From Gadus chalcogrammus (lineage: Eukaryota > Chordata > Actinopteri > Gadiformes > Gadidae), in assembly GCF_026213295.1 (NCBI RefSeq), contig NC_079412.1, positions 18,662,284-18,726,283 on the forward strand: a stretch of 64,000 bases of DNA, given 5' to 3'. A model generated the notes under the pieces. It did not search any database, had not been told where the DNA came from, and was given only the letters and a program-made list of their open reading frames with translations. Below, piece by piece: positions 40,382-53,178 of this stretch. The position numbers and the translations under genes are program-made. The number at the start of each line of letters is the position of its first letter. Within the stretch, counting starts at the first letter, position 1.

Positions 40382-43300
40382 TTTACAATGAACCGTGGGT
40401 GTATGGGTCTTATGGACTATGCAGTCTTACCCCCAGACGGACCTATAGGTGGTTTTCCAGCCGGTATTAAGAATCGTAAATTCAGATGTAAAACTGTGCA
40501 TGTCAAAATAGGACTGGAATGTTCGAATTTAAAATGTTCGTACCACAAGGTTGTTTTCTGTACGGTTTGGTGGGGCGGGGGTCTGGGGGGCTTTGAAGAG
40601 GCTGGATATGTGGAGGGACTGTCCTTCCCGCTAATTGCCGTCTTCAATCCTCCAGACAGCATTAAACAGAAGAGGAATTGGGCTGCCCTGCGACGGCGCC
40701 GCGTGGAAGACAGCCAGGCTCCGAGCACGTCAGGAGAGGAGGCATCTGCGCAGGGCCCCCCATGAATCACTGGTGAATCAAACCGAAGGTGAACCCTCAT
40801 TACAAATTAGAGAGGGTGGTACCATTAGAAAGTAGAATAGCTCATCCTCGTTAATCAAGGCTAATGTGGATGGATGGGAGCTGTGGTTACGGATGTATTG
40901 CGCGGTGTACTTCCCTGAACATCTCAGGATTATTTCCCCCTTCAAATATCATGAACTGAGAAGGAGACAACCAATTCAGTGGAATTGCTTCATATGTCAT
41001 CATATCATAAATACAGCCATCTATGCCTAAATAAAATACAGCATATTTAAAAGCTTCTATATGTTGTCTATAAATATACATTTATTTATATAAATATATA
41101 TATATTTATAAATAAAACAGAAGTACCTGACCTGGTCAACCGTGTTGCAGTGGCTGTCTTTTTAAAGGATTTCACAACTCACAAGTCAATCATTAGAGAA
41201 ATCAACTTTAAATAGGCTAATCTGGTGTGAGAATGGAAGTCCAACCCGGTGAGGTGATGCCATGTGTCTGCTATCACAAGAGATGTTAACCCAGTGGGCT
41301 TAACCTCAAGCCGACAGAGGACGATCAATTCTCATCCCAGGCTATGGTCTTCCCTGACGAAGGACCTCCCCTGCCCCAGTGCAAAACCCCAGCCAATTCC
41401 TCAGCTTCTTACAGACCTGTTCAGATCACGCTGATGTGTCTTCTCCAATTATAAGCCAGCCAAGTTCCTTTAAAGACTTTCGTAGGAATAAGCTTGTATA
41501 TGAATCATATTTTTTTCAGGCACTGTGATAAGGAGAACGCAACGTAGAGGCCTTTTCTACTGCTTAACTTACGGGAGCAGTGGTGTGACTACTGAATTTG
41601 CTGACCATATTGCTATTGATTTTCTCGAAGGGTTGCACCGAAACTAAACTTAAGATGAATAGACCAACTTAGGGCTCATTTTTCAGAAGATGCTCTCAAT
41701 TGTACAATGTGCAGAGTAAACTCAAGGTATCGAATCACAAATGCAAAGATGCTTTGGACAATTATTTTTAGAGTTGGTATAATACCATCTCGCAATGCCA
41801 TGAGAGTGTTCTGCAACGGGCAGCTGCTGTTAGTTAAAATGTCTGTAAATTACAAAAAAATATGTAGAAATAGTTCCATAGTGTGAAACCACATAGTCAT
41901 TGTGAAACATTTCATGTACACTGTGTTTTTCCCTGAAGTAACACTCTTATATAAAGTAATCTTCCTCCTTACTTGTTATGCATTCACACTATTTGATATT
42001 GATCCTTTCCCTGCCTCTTTTTGGAAGTGTGTCTACTTAGTTCTTCTTCTTCTTTGACCTGCAGCTATTCTTATGCATAATGTAGACGTCAGGCTTGATT
42101 CAAATGTTATTTTGCCCTTGTACACAATCTCTACTTTGAGGAAAGAACTTGGACTAAGCTTATATTATCTCATTCTCATCTCTTCTAGTCAACAATCTTA
42201 TTGGTTGGTATGCAGAGATGTTTGAGTCAATCGTTTTATAGTTTTTCCTTGAACTCTATGTTTAGCACAAGCAGCACGGTGGTTGCATTTATCTTTAGAG
42301 AGCAACGTGCTTGTTGAAAAGGGAGAGATAAAACAATACACTGCACTGCACCTCTTCCTCGATGCTTTCTTTAGAGAACAGACACTCCTGTTATCTCCTC
42401 CAAAACCAATGACCCATGTAGTCCATGGACATGCGTGTGGGCCAGCGCCATCGACTCACAGAATACATTACCTGCCTGCATTGTTCTCGCGTTTAATCAA
42501 TTACCCAGACTAAACGGAGACAGACGCTCTGACACGATACCTGCCATGTCAAGAGACAGCAGCTCTTGACATGGATTATTTCCATGTGCTGTGGCCATGA
42601 CACCCTCATGAATGAAACGTGGGTGGCTCAGCCTGTCTCCCACCACAGAGAAACCTCCTGTAAGGGGAATGCGTGGAGACGTGGGTTCTGCATTGCTAAA
42701 CAGCGAACACGTGTTTGTAAATGCAGCATGTTTGAATGGGAAAATTTGCTGTTTTGGTAACAGCACAGGTCAATGAGGTCTAAGCATGGTCTTTAATGAG
42801 AAATACTATAATTAGGCCAATTGGTTTTCAGTGAACATTTTTAATGTATAGAGCTAAATCCAATGAAGTATTTCACCCAGAATGGAATTAATTTAAGCCT
42901 TCTCATCGTGTTTATAGTCAGATTTCATTGTCCTATTTTACAGTCGTGATGAACAGGAAGATAAATGGGAAAGCAGTACCCCTTCTGTTGTAATATTGGC
43001 CATCTCCCCCAGTGTTTTGTAATAAACTATGGAAGCTGTCCTGCAACTGAAAAAGTTGAAATATTTCCCAGAAATTGTCAGGAACCCAGAATCCCTGCAA
43101 TATTTCTTCCTGAAACTTAATTACCAGGATTCTGTTTTTATATCTTGCACTTTAGGTATCTTATAGCCTTTCTCAGCTGGTACTGTGCGCATACCCATAA
43201 TCCCAAGCATGAGTTTTGGAGAGATTGTCAGAAATAGAAAATAAAAAAAGAATACACTTTTGGAGGTTTATTAAATATATGTGTGTTGTTTCAAATAAAG

Positions 43301-45459
43301 GTCCAAACTTTGAAGGTATGTCAAGAGGAAAATGGAAAGTAAAGTTAGCCTTCACGCAGAGAACTAGCTGTCTGCTGGCATCATTGTCAAAAGAACCAGA
43401 GAGGGAAACAACCGCTCGACGGACTCGCCCAATCTGCCTGCACTGCTTAGCTAGCATTAGCTAGGCGTAGCGTGATTTGAGCGGGAAAGACTGCGGGCCC
43501 ACTCAGCCCTCTCTGCCTCTTAAACCACCACACACTGCATAGCTGCTACCACAGGTTTACGCAGCCCCCACTTTCAGTTTATGCAACTTCAGCTGAAAAA
43601 ATAGGGAGATTAAATATTTAATATCGAGCAGTTGGGGCCGTCAGAAAAGTGCCGTTCTTCCCAGGGTGAGAGCTAACCATAGTGTGCCTCGAGATTGGCC
43701 TAGGTTAGGAAGAAATGTCCTGTTCACTGTGTTGCATCAGTTTTCAAAATGAGCTCAGGCAGGGTGAACGCTTTGTTATATACATGTTTTATAATATTCT
43801 TAATTAGATTTTTCCTAAATGAAACCTTGGCAGCCCACTGGATTGTATTGGACCGTATCTCCTATTGGTTTTATTTCATTAAGTTGTATGACATACAAAT
43901 GGTCCTTATTCTGATGTTATTGTTGTCATTCAATTCGAATAGGGTCACAGCAAAAAACTTGTATCATTTGCACATGTTTGACGCTTTTAAAGCAGGCAGA
44001 ATCATTGGGATGCACAGAACATTAAATATGTTTTTGTAGATTTGGTATAATGACAAATATGTGTCCAATGCTCTCGTGTCTAGTGCTTAAGCAATCGTCC
44101 ACGAGCTGTTTTAATGACATAAGAATCAGTTTTGTACTGCTGTGATGCATACTTATGACACGAGGATGTAGGCTTATTCCCTGCGTTCTCTATCATACCT
44201 TTACTTGATGGACATGGTGAACAGAGACCATCAAGATAGACCAAATAATAGATAATATAAAGGATGGAAGAATAACTGTTAAATCATAAACTTTCAAAAG
44301 GTCTGTAAATAAACTGATTTAAAAGGAAAGTTTCCCTCACCCCTTAAACACATGTAGACACTTTTATCTGCATCTATGTAAGGTCCTGTTCTAATGTCAT
44401 TTTCCTCCTCTATTTTTATGTTTTCACATCAATATAAGATGTACATGACAATGGCTCATGCAGTATTCACACTCATGAGTACATAAACATATATGTGATG
44501 TTATGGAAAGTAAGTAATGTAGAAAATATGATGATCACCATAGAATATAAAAAACTGAAACCTCATCAAAGCAGCAGCGTTTTGCGGTACTGGTTGACAC
44601 CCCAGGCAGCGACACTTTATTTACTCACTAATTATCAATTTCCACAGCAGATGTCTTTCATTTAGCAAGGTCAACAACAGCAGGCTACAACTTCCAGGAG
44701 ATTGAAGAACAAACATTTTGGCCTGCAGCCAAAACACACACCAATATAATATCTGGCTTTTACTTATGTACTCCAGAAGACCATTTCTCCTCTTCCTGTC
44801 AATCACAGAAAAACAGACACCATAAATTCTCCCCTTTATTATCTCCCTGCAATGGTTCTTGGCAAATTATAAAAGTTGCATCTTAATTGGTTTTACCGAC
44901 CGAACGCAAAGGCTCAAAATTGTTTTTCGCTTAAGGGGAGCCGAGAAGAGACTTTTGTTGGAGAGAATAATGGCCGACGCCACAAACAAACAAAGAGGAC
45001 AGTTTGAGGAACCGAACGTCGTGAGCCAGCGGTTAGGAGGAAGAAAGGCCGACACGAGACACGAGGCTGCCCTGCACGCCCCTACAACTTTACAGAAGGA
45101 GGGCCGTGGAACAAAGTCGTGCGTCCCTCCATTGCCGCCGTGGTTGAAAGGGAGAAGGTTTGTATAATAACACGTTGCTCTGCCCACCTCCTCTCCAAGT
45201 ACGACTGGGTAATGGCAGGGAAGACATAAATGTGGGCAGTCTCCGAGCTTTGTTTCTGCTGCCGTTATCAGCCAACCGCAGATCCCTTCCATCGTAGGCG
45301 TCTGGGGGTAATGGATTAGAGTGCTGCTACAATTGATACCACGCCTGAGAAAGAACCGCATATTTTAGAGTTTCTTTGTCTCTGTGTGAGTTCTGTTTAT
45401 TCCACCGCTGGGTGGGGAATGGTGCTGATATGGCCCTTGGCACAGCAGCCAGTTTAGAG
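40382..45459. other. AT-rich intron-like stretch, nothing recognised
   Basis: About 5 kb without a credible exon. The pair of overlapping frames at 44859-45361 is discussed under rejected items. A TA-rich patch occurs at 41080-41115. Confidence 0.5.
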
Positions 45460-45832
45460 CAATAATATTGGCATGTCTAGGCGTAATGGGATGGAATAGC
45501 ACCAGGCTACCCTATTGAGCAAAGATTTTTTAAGCATTAGTAGTGTGTGTTGTTGGTAAGTGGCCCTTTATGACATGGTGTTTCGCTGGGATTATTCTTC
45601 ACACCGAGATGCGGTTGCGTTTAGTATCTTTCGAGAATTCTTGGAATAATTATGCATATCCAGAGTTGTTGGAATGGTACCAGGAAAGCCGAGTGAGGAA
45701 CAGTTATTAGCATTAGTGGAAGTATGTGTTGCTGTTCTGTGGCATTATCCCTCGGTGTGCAGGTATGTTTAGCATAATCCAAGATGCAGCTGGATTTAAT
45801 ATTTTCTCTGCATATTTGGTATAATTACATGC
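45460..45832 (+). repeat. Old, diverged tandem duplication with a unit of about 176 bp
   Basis: Two adjacent units share an ordered series of matches at a nearly constant offset: ACCAGG (45501 and 45679), GCATTAG (45534 and 45710), AGATGC (45607 and 45782) and a GGAATAATTATGC/GGTATAATTACATGC block (45643 and 45818). Offsets are 178, 176, 175 and 175. Sequence between the matches is substantially diverged, so the duplication is old. Confidence 0.7.
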
Positions 45833-46320
45833 TACAATAATCATTTATGTTTTGGTAATTCAAATTTACTGCATCAGAAACCATTCAGGGAATATAGTTA
45901 CTATGCTTAAGTTCTAACATTTGCATTCAATGGAATGCAAATGACAGAATTCAAAGCGGCCCTCTGATGGCGATATATATCAGTATATAGACCCTAGAAT
46001 ATCTGTGGTATAAAGGCTGGGACGAATTTCGAATTATAAATATGTACAATGCATAACGTTAGCTGTCTGGCTCATAGCTGAGCAGACTAGAATACCTCCC
46101 GTTGCCAAGGTCGTAGCTAAGGTCCGTCCTGGTGGAGGAGAGAACAACGTTTCCGTTGCGTACGGGAGGGTAATGATTGTTCCAGGTATCAGTCAAACCC
46201 TCAAGTGTTACCAGGGAAACAAAGTTATGGCTTTTGAAAAACTTTATATTTGGATGGTAAAACGCATGAAAATATAAGTGAATGGTCTTAAATTATTTTC
46301 TTTGGCAAGTGACCATGTTA

Positions 46321-46469
46321 TAAGGGGATAATGCCCTTCGAGGTGTCCCATTATCAGGAATAATGGATTCGCGCGGCAAACCGTCCTCTGCTGCGCGTCT
46401 GATGGTTCTAGGCCTCCGCGTCGTCCATTAATTCCTGATAATGGACACCTCGTCGGGCATTATCCCTTA
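46321..46469. mobile_element. Palindromic MITE-like element, 149 bp
   Basis: Left arm 46321-46367 and right arm 46424-46469 are near-perfect inverted repeats (about 46 bp), differing by three single-base indels and about two substitutions. Termini read TAAGGGGATAATGCCC and GGGCATTATCCCTTA. A GC-rich loop of about 56 bp with CGCGCGG and CTGCGCG separates them. It would fold into one long hairpin. The family is not identified. Confidence 0.75.
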
Positions 46470-46671
46470 CATAAATTACTTGTGACTGAGCGCTATTATA
46501 ACGTGTTTTTGTAAGTTTTTCTTCCAAAAGGAATGCACGGATTTATCTATATCTGTTAGCATTTCAGTACATTTCTGCATGTATCTATGTGACGGCACAA
46601 AAGGGTCACTCTGAAAAATGCTTGTTTTTTAAAAGTGTAACACACTATTATAATTATTATTGTGTTTTTTA

Positions 46672-46736
46672 TAATTATTATTATTATTATTATTATTAGT
46701 AGTAGTAGTAGTAGTAGTAGTGTAGTAGTAGTAGTA
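46672..46736. repeat. TTA and TAG trinucleotide repeats
   Basis: A TTA array passes directly into a TAG array with one frame slip. Confidence 0.95.
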
Positions 46737-48080
46737 TCACAGCAAAAATAAGTACATAAAGCATTGATCACATTACATTACATTTTTATTTAATTACAGG
46801 TTTATGAGGTCAGTAAAGACTAGTATTATATACTTTAAAGGTGAACAGAAACTGGCCAGCTCAATATCTGTTCAAGACAACGCAACGCTTATGATGGAGA
46901 CAGGAAGCCCTGTCTAACTAAGGGCTTGTGTTGTGACAAATACGAGAGCACACCAGCACCGGGTTGATGGATGCTCACACAAGTTGCTTCTGTTTGACCA
47001 GCAGCGTGTGCATGAGCAATCCAATGCCCCACTTGCAATGAAGAGCGAGAGACGGATGAACAACACCGTGGTGGTTGGTGGATAGATGTTGTTGGTTGTG
47101 GCTCCCCATACGCGTCTCTGTACACATATAGGAGGAGGCGTCGCAGGGGGATTATGTTTCAGTGTGTCTGAGGTTTTCAGCACGGATACAGCTTGTTACT
47201 GGTTGCCGGATACCTTTGCGGTACTGTGCAGTACCTGGCAATGTTCTGAGGAACACACTCCCATGGTATACTCAAGAGAGCTTTCATACCCCAGAGAAGC
47301 ATCTCTAGCAAGTTGCAGCCAGACACTTCCACCTTCACTACATTGCATCATCGCTATGTTGGCAGGGATGGACTTCAACATTCACTCAATATCGAGCTGT
47401 CACGGGCGATATCCCAGCATAAAATAATAGGATTATATGATAAAATCAATGTGGATTTTTTGGCTGAGTAAATGTTATTTTAAATTCGGTTTTACTTTTA
47501 ATTTTAATCTAAACAAAGTAATTAGTTAATCAATATAATGCTTTGAGTTTGGGACTCCATGTTCACAAGTGTCTCTATTCACTAGTCCATAAGCGGAAAT
47601 TGTATTATCCAACAGGGAGTGAAGATGATGAATCAGTAGAAAGACCGTATAACACAGTGTAGTCGACGGCGCTAGAAGAACAGTCGCACAAAAAGTAAAA
47701 GTCAACAATTTCCCTATGAAAAGGTTCACATTTGCTCTTTGACATTTTCCCACTACTTCCTTACAATGCTGGTGTGAGCAATAAGCATTCTAAAAAACCT
47801 TTCTTGGTGCTGTTCTCCTGGAGGCCTTGACAGGGTGTTTATCTTAGTGGAGCGCACAATACCCAACGTGTCGGGCCGGGGTCCTCCGCGGGCTCGGGGC
47901 GTCCGGCATCAGAGCGCCGCTCAAACGGTTCATCGTGTGTCCTGAGTGTGTTAACCTTTACGGCTCAGAGAATCTTGTAAGGTCAGAAAGATAAGACGAA
48001 GTACGGCCAGAAACCTTTTGCCGAGCCTCATCACAGATATCGTTCCACCAGAACGACTGTCACACGCCCACAGCTAAACA
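46737..48080. other. Non-coding stretch, nothing recognised
   Basis: Open frames at 46889-47427 overlap on both strands and are not recognised. A short CpG-rich patch (47866-47935) lies shortly before the 22-bp minisatellite. Confidence 0.5.
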
Positions 48081-48329
48081 GCCCACCCAGGCCCACCGTT
48101 TGGCCCACCCTGGTCCACCGTTTGGCCCACCCTCGCCCACTGTTGGCCCACCCTGGCCCACCGGCCAACCATTTGGGCCCACCCTGGCCCACCGTTTGGC
48201 CACCATTTGGCCCACCCTGGCCCACCGTTTGGCCCAACCCTGGCCCACCGTTTGGCCCACCATTTGGCCCACCCTGGCCACCGTTTGGCCCACCCTGGCC
48301 CACCGTTTGGCCCACCCTGGCCCACCGTT
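48081..48329. repeat. GC-rich minisatellite, 22-bp unit, about 11 units
   Basis: The unit is GTTTGGCCCACC joined to CTGGCCCACC. Some units are partial (12-bp half-units ending CACC), and single-base variants occur. Open frames in all phases (WAKRWARVGQ-type repeats) are by-products. Confidence 0.95.
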
Positions 48330-48334
48330 TTCAT

Positions 48335-51300
48335 CTAGTGATGCCGGGGTCAACGTCTGGCTCATTCTTCGTTTCCCTCGGGGCCGCACTGAAACGCTTG
48401 CGTTGAGACGATGCGTGGGGCCCCGTGGGAGCCCTGGACTCACACAGGTTTCTGTGGGGGGGTTTGATAGACAGTCACAATATTACACTGAGCTTGTGCG
48501 CATGAAGCGGCTGCAGTGTCTCTTTGTATGAAGAAAAATACTTGATCATAGAAAAAACACACCCATATTCTGAAGGGTAGTTATTCCGCTACAGTGCAAT
48601 ATATGAAATCAGAAAATGAAAACATAGTCAAGCAGCGTCACCGCTGTCGTGATTAATCTCCCCTGAAGCTTCCGCCCCCTCTGTCATCCCTGATAGCCGA
48701 CAGGACAGGTAGACGGCAGGACGGCGAGGGGAACGTGTTTGATGACGGTGGGATTTGCTGTTGCTCAATCAAAAGGCCATCATGTCGCATAGCTTCAGGG
48801 ACCACCAATGCATTATCTTGTGCGGTCTTCATACCTCAGAACAATGTGGCTTGATCGTCGTTTAAGCACATCCAGGGATTCTACTTTTGATAACGTGAGA
48901 AAAACATTACAGCGTTCATTCAGATTCTTAATCTGCAAGAATATGTAGCAATCAACAGACGCCATAAAAGCATAGTTTCTTCTCATTGTTCCTTTTCAAG
49001 AATGTTGGCATACGGTAATTATTTCCATAATGTTGTGCATAGTTTAATATACACAAAGCATCTCTTCACATCCTGGCTGCAGAATGTGAAGCTGTATGCA
49101 CGGTCGCTATTCTTTCATAGAGCACAGATGGCTCATCAAATCAATGCCTCCGATGGTAGATATGCCACACCTGCCGTGCCTAAAGACACATCTGATGCAA
49201 TCCACTCTCGCTGGATTTCAGCAGCAATATCTCACAGCTGACAGTGGGAATTTGATAAAACATCCATCATCAATACAGCATTGTTTTCCTAACTGTGTAT
49301 GGAAAGATTTAATTTCTGACGGTAAACGCAGCTTATGTAATGTGGCCGCAAGATGACAGAATGCATTGAGATGATAATGAGTGAGATGATGATTACTTTT
49401 TATTCCAAAGAACAGCTGTTTGTTATATATGTACAAGTCTCAACGCACTCAGTCCTAAATGTTATAATTGTCTTTAGATAAGTGATGAGAATCTAACCAC
49501 AAAGCTTGTGGAAGGTTCAATTATGAGAACACAATAATGGCTTGTTCCTACACACATAATTAGCTCATTTCCACAAGCTAATGTTTCTGTAATCTTTATT
49601 GATTGAATTTAGAATTTTATTTAATTCATTTATTTTTGCAAATGGCAGCACTTTGAGGAATGATTCTAAAAAAGACTCACGGCCACACAAACCGGAGACG
49701 GAATCATATTTCCTTAAGTAAAAAAAAATATCGAAAATTCCAACAGAGCTATGGTTTGTATTACCCACTCCCTAGTGTACCATTTACCAGATAAAAGGAG
49801 CTAAATCTATTTAGCTAAATCTATTAATCAAATGAAAAAAACAGAATTGTTTGCCTGTACCATGTAGAGAAAAGGAAGGGGATGTAATTACATCTGAGTT
49901 CACTCAGGCACTAATGGATTGAAAATAGAATTACCCTAGGTTAAATATTCCATCTCCCATACACCATTCCATATTCCATCATCATTCTTACTATTTATTT
50001 ATTGATTATGATGCTAGGGCAAAGGAAATAAATTTACCCGGAGCTTCACACATATTTACTTAACTGTAATTAGTATACTTTACATTCATTTATTACAAAG
50101 ATCACTATCTTTCTTTTCTGTGCTATTTTGCCATTTTTCATTCGTTGTTTCGAATCGCAACGTAACAATTCAACAACCAGGACAAAGCAATCAGTAACCA
50201 TGCAGAAAATTCTCCCTCCATTGTCTCCATATAAACCAGGTTTCTCCCACATTACCAACTACGCATAAGTATGCACTTTGTGATGTACTAGCATTAGCTC
50301 TTTCTTCAAGCCACATAGAAATTCAGATAAGAGTGAAGCAAATATACAATTAGCTATGCTTAAATAGGTAATTATATCTTTTATAGGATATTATTTTTAC
50401 TGCAAATTATTTTAAAAGCCCTTTATCTATATTATAGCACCAAATCATCAGGACTAGCCAATAATTATATACCAAAAATCGAGATAACACCGGCTTCGAC
50501 TGGCAGAATAGTTAGACTCAGCCGCCGCAGGGATGTCAATATGGGCCAGGGCTTCCATGAGTCTAAACCCTCCAGACTAGAGACTAGTGGTCCAGTGCTA
50601 CTTCCATCATTTAGCATTTTTCACACTCACATTAGCCTGTCCCGGGGCTAGTGATATGTGTCGCGGGGGTGGATGGAGGGGGGGGGGGGGGTGGATCCTC
50701 AGGTTTGACGTTGTGCTTGGATTCCCCAGACGTTTTTCTCCTAGCCCTGGGTAGTAGATGAATTATGGCTCTTGCGTATTCCCCCCGCCCCCACCCCCAC
50801 CCCCTTGGGATGGGGTGTCAGAGCCGGCTAGCCTCTGCAACATGCAAGCTGGTTCCCATTCAATACAGGAGAGTTAAGATCTATAGGACGGGGGCTGGTC
50901 AGGGAAGCTTTCCTGGCGCCGAACAAGAGCCCAGATCAATACTGTCTGTTATGCCTTGTCCTTCTGTCCATGCTCTGTCTGTTGCTTCTCATATTAGTTA
51001 ACTCCTCCATTACCATCGTGTTCTACTAGTCCACCACCACAGGAGATGAACTGCATCTTTGCATTTCTTTAGGAGGGTAAATAAGTCCTGGTTGTTACAG
51101 TTTATTTTTGTTTAAACTGGGACTATTGGCTGTTGATTGTGAGTATCACCCTGCTATCACTATGTTTGCAGCAAAGTTAGCTATTGCCTCCTAGCATAGA
51201 TGTTAAGTCTTCCATCCAGACTAATGGGGTATTTCTGTGTGATGTAACCATCTTCATGTATGATTCTTTATGGTGCCCCAGTTTCCTTTAAATGCATGCA

Positions 51301-51728
51301 TATTAGCATACCCAACTTAGCGTACAAGCGTACTCCTGTATGAAAATATATAATAATTTGGAGTGTAATATATACCTTGGATAAATAAAGGTAGCCTATA
51401 ATGAAGATTCAATTAATATTGAGTAACTTGACTCTAAATGGATATTAGATGGTGGCGTGGGTGAGATATAAACAAAGGATGACGAGCTTGAACAAACATT
51501 TAGCCTGGTAATGCATCATACTGTAATAGCTTCCATGCCACCTGACTTCGAGCGGTAGAGTTAAATATGTTGACCAAGAGAGAAAGACTATTTAGTAGTT
51601 ACGTAAAAACATTTTGCTTATTTGTTGATAAAAATAATAATGTAAATGTAATATATTCCTGTTTTTTGCTGCGCATCTAATTAGAGAGGTGGACTACTTC
51701 AACCAAGAGTCTCTCATAGTTGGTGCAA
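48335..51728. other. AT-rich non-coding stretch, nothing recognised
   Basis: No exon or transposon recognised. A poly-G run occurs near 50680-50692 and C-rich sequence near 50785-50805. Confidence 0.5.
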
Positions 51729-51933
<205 letters not shown>

Positions 51934-52825
51934 TATCTCTTTGATTTGATCGTAGATTATTGGAATGCAAGTTTTGTCTTTAATGCAATCAAAATTATAA
52001 TCATTTGAATCACTTAAAAGTTGAATTACAGTTAATTTCACAGGGCGGACATCTTTAAGTCGTTCAATTTTAAATAAATGACTCATCTATCATATTCATA
52101 TTTAAACTATCATTATAGTGAACAAGGCGATTCCAAGAGCGTTTAGACTGGTGCCAGGTTCGATGTGTGTGTTTGTGTATGGGTATGCTTTTTAGAGAGA
52201 GAGAGTTCATCTTGGGGGAATACACTGCTTTAAAGACGAGGCCAGCATATTCTCTATATTATATTATTGCCAAAAAAAATCCCCAATCCTACGCCCAAAA
52301 GCTGCTCTTTATTTTTTCCCCGGCTTAGCTTTGATGTCCTAGAATTGCATTGTGGTCCAGAAGCACAAGAAGCCTCAGAGCCCCGGTTCAGCTCGCTTTG
52401 GACCGTATATCAGGCTTTATCTACCGCCCACCTCAGTGGCTGCTGATTGGGATTCTGGCAGTGGGAGAGACACAGAACCAGGTTGGTCATCCCTAGCAGA
52501 ACCCCTTAACCCATTGCAACTAAAAAAATAAATGTCACTCGGTATCCAGACATTTCACCTAGTGATTATATTGATTACATTGTTAACTTGTAGCATCTAC
52601 ATTTTTTAACAGCTGCTACTTCAAATTGCTTTCTCAACCTTTCCATGACCATAGACTATAAAAATGGACGTAGCGTCTGGGACGTCAACCATTGGTTCAA
52701 ACACCAGTGTTATCAAGCCAGAGATGTAGCATCACAGGCAGTATTTGAGACTTTTGCAGAGGAAGCAATTCATTTTCGGCACATTGAGTGAATAGAAAGG
52801 CTGCCTTGCAGTAGCCTATTGGCTG

Positions 52826-53178
52826 AAACTCATCTCACCTCATCTCATCTCATTTTCGTCCGCTTATCCGGGTCGGGTCGCGGGGGGAGCAGCTCAAGCA
52901 GGGAACCCACACTTCCCTTTCCCGGGCCACATTGACCAGCTCTGACGGGGGATCCCGAGGCGTTCCCAGGCCAGTGTTGAGATATAATCTCTCCACCTAG
53001 TCCTGGGTCTTCCCCGAGGTCTCCTCCCCACTGGACGTGCCTGAAACACCTCCCAAGGAAGGCGCCCAGTGGGCATCCTTACCAGATGCCCGAACCACCT
53101 CAGCTGACTCCTTTCTAAGTAAAGGAGCAGCGGCTCTAATCCGAGTTCCTCACGGATGGCTGAGCTTCTCACGCTGAA
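52826..53178 (-). mobile_element. 5'-truncated LINE fragment (end of reverse transcriptase ORF and 3' tail)
   Basis: The minus-strand frame at 52894-53172 contains LRWFGHLVRMP, EVFQARPVGRRPRGRPRTRW and RDYISTLAWERLGIP, the C-terminal end of a fish non-LTR retrotransposon ORF2. It continues to CCGGATAAGCGG and ends in a degenerate GATGA-type tail at 52826-52855, as in Rex3-like elements. I favour a Rex3/RTE-type family but L2-like elements are possible. Only the last 90 or so codons remain; no endonuclease or catalytic RT motif is present. The last residues before the stop appear frame-shifted. Confidence 0.75.

Noticed and set aside
44859..45361. Overlapping plus-strand 102-aa and minus-strand 164-aa frames
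   Set aside because: Open on both strands over the same bases, no recognised domain, and ordinary composition. It could be a conserved non-coding element but nothing shows that.
48031..48531. Gly/Trp-rich frames up to 143 aa over the 22-bp repeat
   Set aside because: All six phases are nearly open because of the repeat unit; no gene evidence.
50140..50165. TTTCGAATCGC resembling a tRNA B box
   Set aside because: No A box, acceptor stem or cloverleaf could be built around it.
52894..53172. A host gene with an Arg-rich C-terminus
   Set aside because: The WFGHLVRMP and RPRTRWRDYIS motifs and the GATGA-type tail identify a LINE end instead.
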